From the NCBI GenBank assembly GCA_963978895.1, contig OZ022238.1, forward strand, positions 36,419,270-36,483,269: DNA of 64,000 nt, read 5' to 3'. Below are positions 59,822 to 64,000 of the stretch, piece by piece. Origin of the DNA: Erpobdella octoculata (taxonomy: Eukaryota; Annelida; Clitellata; Hirudinida; Erpobdellidae). The notes under the pieces are model-generated. The model did not search any database. It had not been told where the DNA came from and was given only the letters and a program-made list of their open reading frames with translations. The first letter of the stretch is position 1. Each line of letters starts with the position of its first letter. Position numbers and translations under genes: made by a program.

Positions 59822-59966
59822 GCAAGCCAGTCCCAAGCCTGGAGAAAGGAGGAGGGAAAAGTTAAAAGGATCAAATTATGATCTACGACAGGAAGTACTT
59901 AGGTGCTTCCTACATACAGCCATTACAGTCTTAAAACACCTGGTGTAAAGGACTATAAATTATTAC
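59822..59966 (+). repeat. Short retroposon S2, copy 2
   Basis: GCAAGCCAGTCCCAAGCCTG through GGTGTAAAGGACTATAAATT, ending in TTATTACAACG instead of poly-A. Highly similar to 52601-52747. Confidence 0.85.
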
Positions 59967-60539
59967 AACGTAATATAATAAAACAAAAAAGCGGCAGGTA
60001 GTGTAATTTACCATTTATAATTAGCATAAAATACTTTGTAGCACACTAGCAGCACTTCCGAGGCTTTATGCAATTGTTTTAACTGCAAGCCGCTTTTTTA
60101 CTGGCTTTTTTACTGGCTTATAATATAATGAACCTTTTATTATGTCATAAGAATTCGGATTTTCTTTGAAAAGACTGATCAATTTAAGCACTTTTTCATC
60201 AGTCTACTTCATCGTAATTTCTACAGTTTGAAATAATTAATCATTCAAACAAAATACGCAGAAAAAATTTAATGCAAATATGTTCCATAATTTATTTTTG
60301 AAACTTTAAAATAACGTAGAAACAAATATAAATAAACAAAATTCTTTAAAATAGCACATTTTTGTTAACCAATTAAAGAAAATAATTTTTCTTTCGGCTA
60401 TGTGAGAAATGTCTTGATGGAGTCATGCATTAATTATGGACATTCGTATAACAAATAAGCCATAATTTGTTAAAACTTAAAACGTGAGGAGCCGTTTACT
60501 CTAACTAACCATCTGCCATTTTTAAATAGGAAAAAACGC

Positions 60540-60625
60540 TTTCTACCAATGCTTTTATTAACTCGTCGTCTCTGTTTCTCTGTCTGTCTGTTTCTCTGTC
60601 TGTTTCAAATCTTGCAATCAACTTC
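60540..60625 (-). repeat. Repeat C, inverted partial copy inside the pogo element
   Basis: On minus it reads TTGATTGCAAGATTTGAAAC through the GACAGA run to AATAAAAGCATTGG, matching the two flanking direct copies. Confidence 0.85.
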
Positions 60626-60890
60626 CCACCTCTACAAAACTTGTTAAGTTACGCGCGTTTTATGCGTGCGCGCGTTATACCAGAATTTACATACATATGC
60701 GCGTTATATTCGTGTGCGCGTTATCCCAAACTTTCATACAAACGCGCGTTATCTGCGGGGGCGCGTTATCTGCGTACGCGCGCTATATGCGAAAAAATAC
60801 GGTAGTCTGCCAGTCGGTTAGCGTTTTGTGGTCAAGAAAACCCTCAAGAAAACCCTCAAGAAACCCCTCGATAAAATCCTCAAGAAAATT

Positions 60891-61085
60891 AACTAAATTA
60901 ATTGACTTATTGTAAAACTAATAATTGAATATTGCATTGTCTTCTATCTTGAGCATGTATGCAAAATTTGAAAAAAATCTATCATCAGGAAGTGACTCAA
61001 AAATTGATTGCAAGATTTGAAACAGACAGAGAAACAGACAGACAGAGAAACAGAGACGACGATTTAATAAAAGCATTGGTAAAAA
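60891..61085 (+). repeat. Repeat C, copy 2
   Basis: Direct copy of 58054-58255 on the other side of the pogo element; differs mainly in the GACAGA run length. Confidence 0.9.
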
Positions 61086-61180
61086 TTAAATTAAACACTT
61101 CTCGTATTTCTAAATCGAGTGTATTTAAAATTAAAGTTTGTGTTAAAAAACTCGCTTTTTCCTTTACTTGTTTCACATAG

Positions 61181-61213
61181 TACGCCACCTGCGCCATGGT
61201 TAATCCGCCACTG
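61181..61213 (-). repeat. hAT-type terminal sequence
   Basis: On minus: CAGTGGCGGATTAACCATGG then CGCAGGTGG, the recurrent hAT/MITE terminus. Confidence 0.6.
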
Positions 61214-61496
61214 AATGGTTCTACAATTTATTGAAAGTAATAAAATTGCGGACAATTTATGTACGCTTTTTCGGTCTCTTGATGAATAATCACAAATAAC
61301 GATGATTCAATTTTTCCATGATAAGTTTCTAAACTCAATTATATGAAATCAATCATTAAGAAAATGTCTATAGACATAGATATGAAAATATTTTAGCCAT
61401 TAAAAATTTTTTTTTTTATCTAGTTTTGACATCCAGGCTAAAACACAGTCCTTCTTTAACATATCCTTTAGCAAATTTGAAAACATTGTTTTTTCA
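61214..61496. other. AT-rich intergenic sequence
   Basis: Nothing supported. Confidence 0.4.
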
Positions 61497-61640
61497 ACGC
61501 TGGTGGTAGATCGGTAGATCGTTCGCCTGTCGATCGTTAGGTCGGCAGTTCGAGCCTCACCTGCGTCAACAGCGTAACTCCCTTAAGCAAGGAGTTCATT
61601 CTTGTCTTGAAAAAGGCATGTGCTAAATCTTAGTAAAAAA
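61497..61640 (+). repeat. tRNA-derived SINE, second family
   Basis: GGTGGTAGATCGGTAGATCG (A-box region), GCAGTTCGAGCCTCACC (B box at 61549-61557), then AACTCCCTTAAGCAAGGAGT, a central block similar to that of family S1, and an A-rich tail. It is not a tRNA gene: there is no plausible anticodon arm. Confidence 0.7.
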
Positions 61641-61791
61641 ACACCAACTATACGTCAGACTAATTCAGAAATGAAATTGATCATCATTAACTTCTTTATC
61701 TTCGTCAGAATCGTTGTATGAATAGTTTTCATTCATTTCTCGCTATTGAATTAACGTAAGCTTTCGCTCTAAAAAAATCACAACCATTCTC

Positions 61792-62030
61792 CCTTGTTAG
61801 AGCACAAGTGCACAGCCGGGTTGACTATTGCAACGGGGCCCTGGCCGGTCTAACGCTTCAATCTGTTCTTCGGGCAGCTGCTCGTCTCGTGCTGCGATTG
61901 CCTGGCTGGGCCAGCGTCTCGAGTCTGATGCGGACGCGGCTTCATTGGCTTCCCTTTCCGCAGAGAATCCGTGTTAAACTTTGCTCTATGGTTTTCAAAT
62001 GTCTCCATGGCATGGCTCCTGTCCAGTGTT
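61792..62030 (+). pseudogene. CR1-like LINE C-terminal fragment
   Basis: VDYCNGALAGL, SVLRAAARLVLRLPGWASVS, TRLHWLPFPQRIRVKLCSMV, CLHGMAPV: the same block as 17381-17000 with a small deletion. It ends in unrelated G-rich sequence at 62040. Confidence 0.85.
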
Positions 62031-62509
62031 TTATCCAGACCCCTTGACTTTGGGGGGGGGGGAATTTGAAATTTGGGGAGGGGGTCGATTTATAGCGCTG
62101 ACTTTTCCATAGAGCCCATGTTTTGAAGACATTTCAGGAAGGGGGTGGGTTTATAAGCGCTAATAACATCATTGAGCTCTTTTTAAATAACTTCACTAAG
62201 TCAAGTTTCAAATAATAAGTTTAAATAAAACAAAATTTAAGAAAAATCAGTCAAATAAAATTATAATTATGTTGATTTAACTATCCTGCCATATCAAAAA
62301 CAAGTCAGATTCAAGCAATTTTTCCTATTGCTGGCTTTAAACGGGAAGTTGTATATGTCTTGGTTTCATCTAATACTAATACCATAGGTTAACAACAGTT
62401 TCCAGTTGTTTCCTAGTTGACCGTCTGTGCCGTTTATAGATATCAATTTATCTAAATGATACACCGTTAGTCGTTAACGCAATCTGTTACAAATTCTGCT
62501 CATGACGAA
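62031..62509. other. Gene-free stretch with G-rich motif
   Basis: Repeated GGGGGGGAATTTGAAATTTG-like sequence at 62050-62080, then AT-rich DNA; possibly another TE terminus. Confidence 0.4.
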
Positions 62510-62870
62510 AAATGATCGTTCAAAATTTGTACTCCCAAGGGACAGACATGCTAGCAAGATGCAACTAAGAATTGTAAGCGTAGGAAAAGCGTCGTTATTG
62601 GCAAGATTACTAGCAGCTAAGTATAACACGTGACTTCTGCAGTGAATATAGTTAGCATTTAAAAGAGTTTTTTCAGCTGAGCTTGAGCACCCGATTTACA
62701 ACCCGACATATTGGCTGCTCCATCTAAAGCCAGCCAATATATATTTTCCCAACCAACATCATTATCAGTTAAAGTTTTCATTATTGATGTTTTAATATTA
62801 GAGGCATCAGTAGATTTCAGTTCTACGATGTCACTGCCTTTCAGATATTTATCTAACTAATGTTACAGAA
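62510..62870 (-). pseudogene. hAT transposase (DUF4371-like) fragment
   Basis: On minus: YLKGSDIVELKSTDASNIKT, then WLALDGAANMSGCKSGAQAQ, a catalytic-core signature (D-G-A-A-N-M-S-G) of ZMYM1-like hAT proteins. After a one-base shift it continues CRSHVLYLAASNLANND. Only the core is preserved. Confidence 0.75.
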
Positions 62871-62968
62871 AGGGAATTGACATGCCCCATCTACATAGAC
62901 ATGATTTTTATGTAGTTCAAAGATAAATTAGTAATTTTTATAATGTAAGTTGTGTTTACAACAACTAC

Positions 62969-62969
<1 letters not shown>

Positions 62970-63028
<59 letters not shown>
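62970..63028. repeat. (AT)n microsatellite
   Basis: About 29 AT units. Confidence 0.95.
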
Positions 63029-63031
<3 letters not shown>

Positions 63032-64000
63032 GCCCATGTCTGTGTAAGACGCTTTTGTGTGACGATCTATGGAAAATAAATTTATATATGATAAATAATT
63101 ATATTAATACATTTTTATATATTTTTATACAATTAAATAAATTAAAAAATATTTACCTTACTTAAAATAATTCAAAATATAAATGGCCCCAGGGGCGTCA
63201 TTTAAGCAAAACCTTAAGGGGGGATTTATTTTTAACCCACAGATTCCAAATCTTTATCTTTGTAATGCTATGCTTTTTCCAAAATACAAAATAGCTAATA
63301 ACGGGGGTATTCGTAGTAGACACATTTTTCAAAAATTCAGATCCTTATACAGTTTTTTCTCAAAAAAAAAAAAATTCATAACCGGAGAAGGAGGTAAGTT
63401 GTAGCCAGTGGCGGATTTATGGAACATCAACTTAGTGAGCACACATTTTGTCTTTTCAAAAACCTGTAAAACTGTTTTGTATTAACTTATCATTGTTTTT
63501 CAAACTATCAGATGCAAATCTATATGAATAAAAATTTAACTGTTTGTTTGTTATATGCTAATGATCTACGAAGTTTTCCGACCAAGTGCTTTGAAATTTT
63601 GGAACAACAGAGTCCTTATTCAGGAAAAGGTTTTTACCTATTTAAATAAAAATTGGCACGTTATTTCACGTTTTATGTGCAGAAAACGTTTACTAAACAT
63701 CGGGACCATTAAGTGCATTTAATCAAATTAAACCACAGAAACGCGTGACCGTGCACATCTAGGTTGTAATATTTGTAAAAAAAAAACAAAACAGTTAAGG
63801 TAACGAAAAATTTTCTTGATTCAGAAAGAATTGACAAAATTTAGGAAATGAATTTTACACTGTTCAAAAATTTGCAGTATATCAATGAATGCAATTGCTG
63901 GTGAGAAATTAGCAATACCACAACGTAAACAGCCTCTAAAAACTCTATAAAAGGCGCTTTTTAAATGTTCAAACTGATTGACTGAAAAACAAATGATGAA
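63029..64000. other. AT-rich DNA with TE edges
   Basis: A GGGGCGTCATTTAAGC edge at 63192, a CAGTGGCGGATTTATGG hAT-type terminus at 63406, and a Helentron-like start (ATGAATAAAAATTTAACTGT) at 63520. No gene supported. Confidence 0.4.

Larger units (their letters stand above)
58372..60802 (-). mobile_element. Pogo-type DNA transposon with TA duplication
   Basis: TIR CCGTATTTTTTCGCATATA at the left and its inverse TATATGCGAAAAAATACGG at the right, each next to TA (58370-58371 and 60803-60804). Both ends contain several GCGCGTTATATGCG-type units (58395-58530 and 60650-60790), likely transposase binding sites. The minus strand encodes a broken pogo transposase (59268-58494). A retroposon S2 copy and a repeat C fragment lie inside. 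Confidence 0.9.

Overview
This is a window of AT-rich animal (metazoan) nuclear DNA. Intron-split genes use GT/AG splice sites, three recognisable genes are animal housekeeping or developmental genes, and most of the rest is transposable elements (TEs) and simple repeats. The mix of CR1/L2-like, RTE-like and I/Nimb-like LINEs, a Penelope-like element with a hammerhead ribozyme, hAT, pogo and MULE transposons, Helentron-like repeats and tRNA-derived SINEs suggests a marine invertebrate. I cannot name the phylum from the sequence alone. Bacterial concepts (operons, RBS) do not apply.

Host genes. The core is 26.4-40.9 kb. HYLS1 (plus strand, six exons, 26419-30376) encodes a centriole/cilium protein. 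TMED3/7-like p24 (plus, one exon, 31636-32313) encodes an ER-Golgi cargo receptor. A complete prolyl 4-hydroxylase alpha subunit gene (minus, 14 exons, 40854-33371, 531 aa, all iron and 2-oxoglutarate ligands present) converges tail-to-tail on TMED. A single 68-codon terminal exon of TFIIE-alpha (GTF2E1-like) lies at 9383-9589. Two orphan coding-looking segments (2919-3510 and 21343-21567, both minus) and a SAP-domain fragment (4124-4507) could not be assigned.

Mobile landscape. 1-9.4 kb: Helentron fragment, minisatellites, a 2.1 kb perfect hexanucleotide array and a decayed LINE. 9.85-12.1 kb: Penelope-like element with GIY-YIG nuclease ORF, a repeat-bearing C-terminal ORF and a hammerhead ribozyme. 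13.05-16.68 kb: hAT element with TIRs and a perfect 8-bp target duplication, itself invaded by LINEs. 16.84-20.5 kb: nearly full-length dead CR1/L2-like LINE, then a (TTCG)n array. 22-26 kb: Helentron copies, a foldback hAT-type repeat, a 0.55 kb (AATC)n array grown on a LINE tail, and a MITE. 41-50 kb: hAT ends, an (ACAT)n array, an unclassified TIR transposon, a hAT/ZMYM1-like pseudogene, a Helentron-like element and a MULE pseudogene with a SWIM motif. 50.2-56.4 kb: one old repeat split by a LINE, a SINE and an RTE-like LINE whose insertion made an 11-bp target duplication. 58.4-60.8 kb: pogo element. 61.2-64 kb: LINE, SINE and hAT scraps.

I found no clearly new multi-gene system. The most interesting objects are the Penelope ribozyme with its repeat-rich ORF, the RTE 5' monomer array, the readable nested-insertion stratigraphy, and very long pure microsatellites that touch LINE tails. 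Exon models were derived by eye from splice sites, reading-frame phase and family similarity; no alignment was run.
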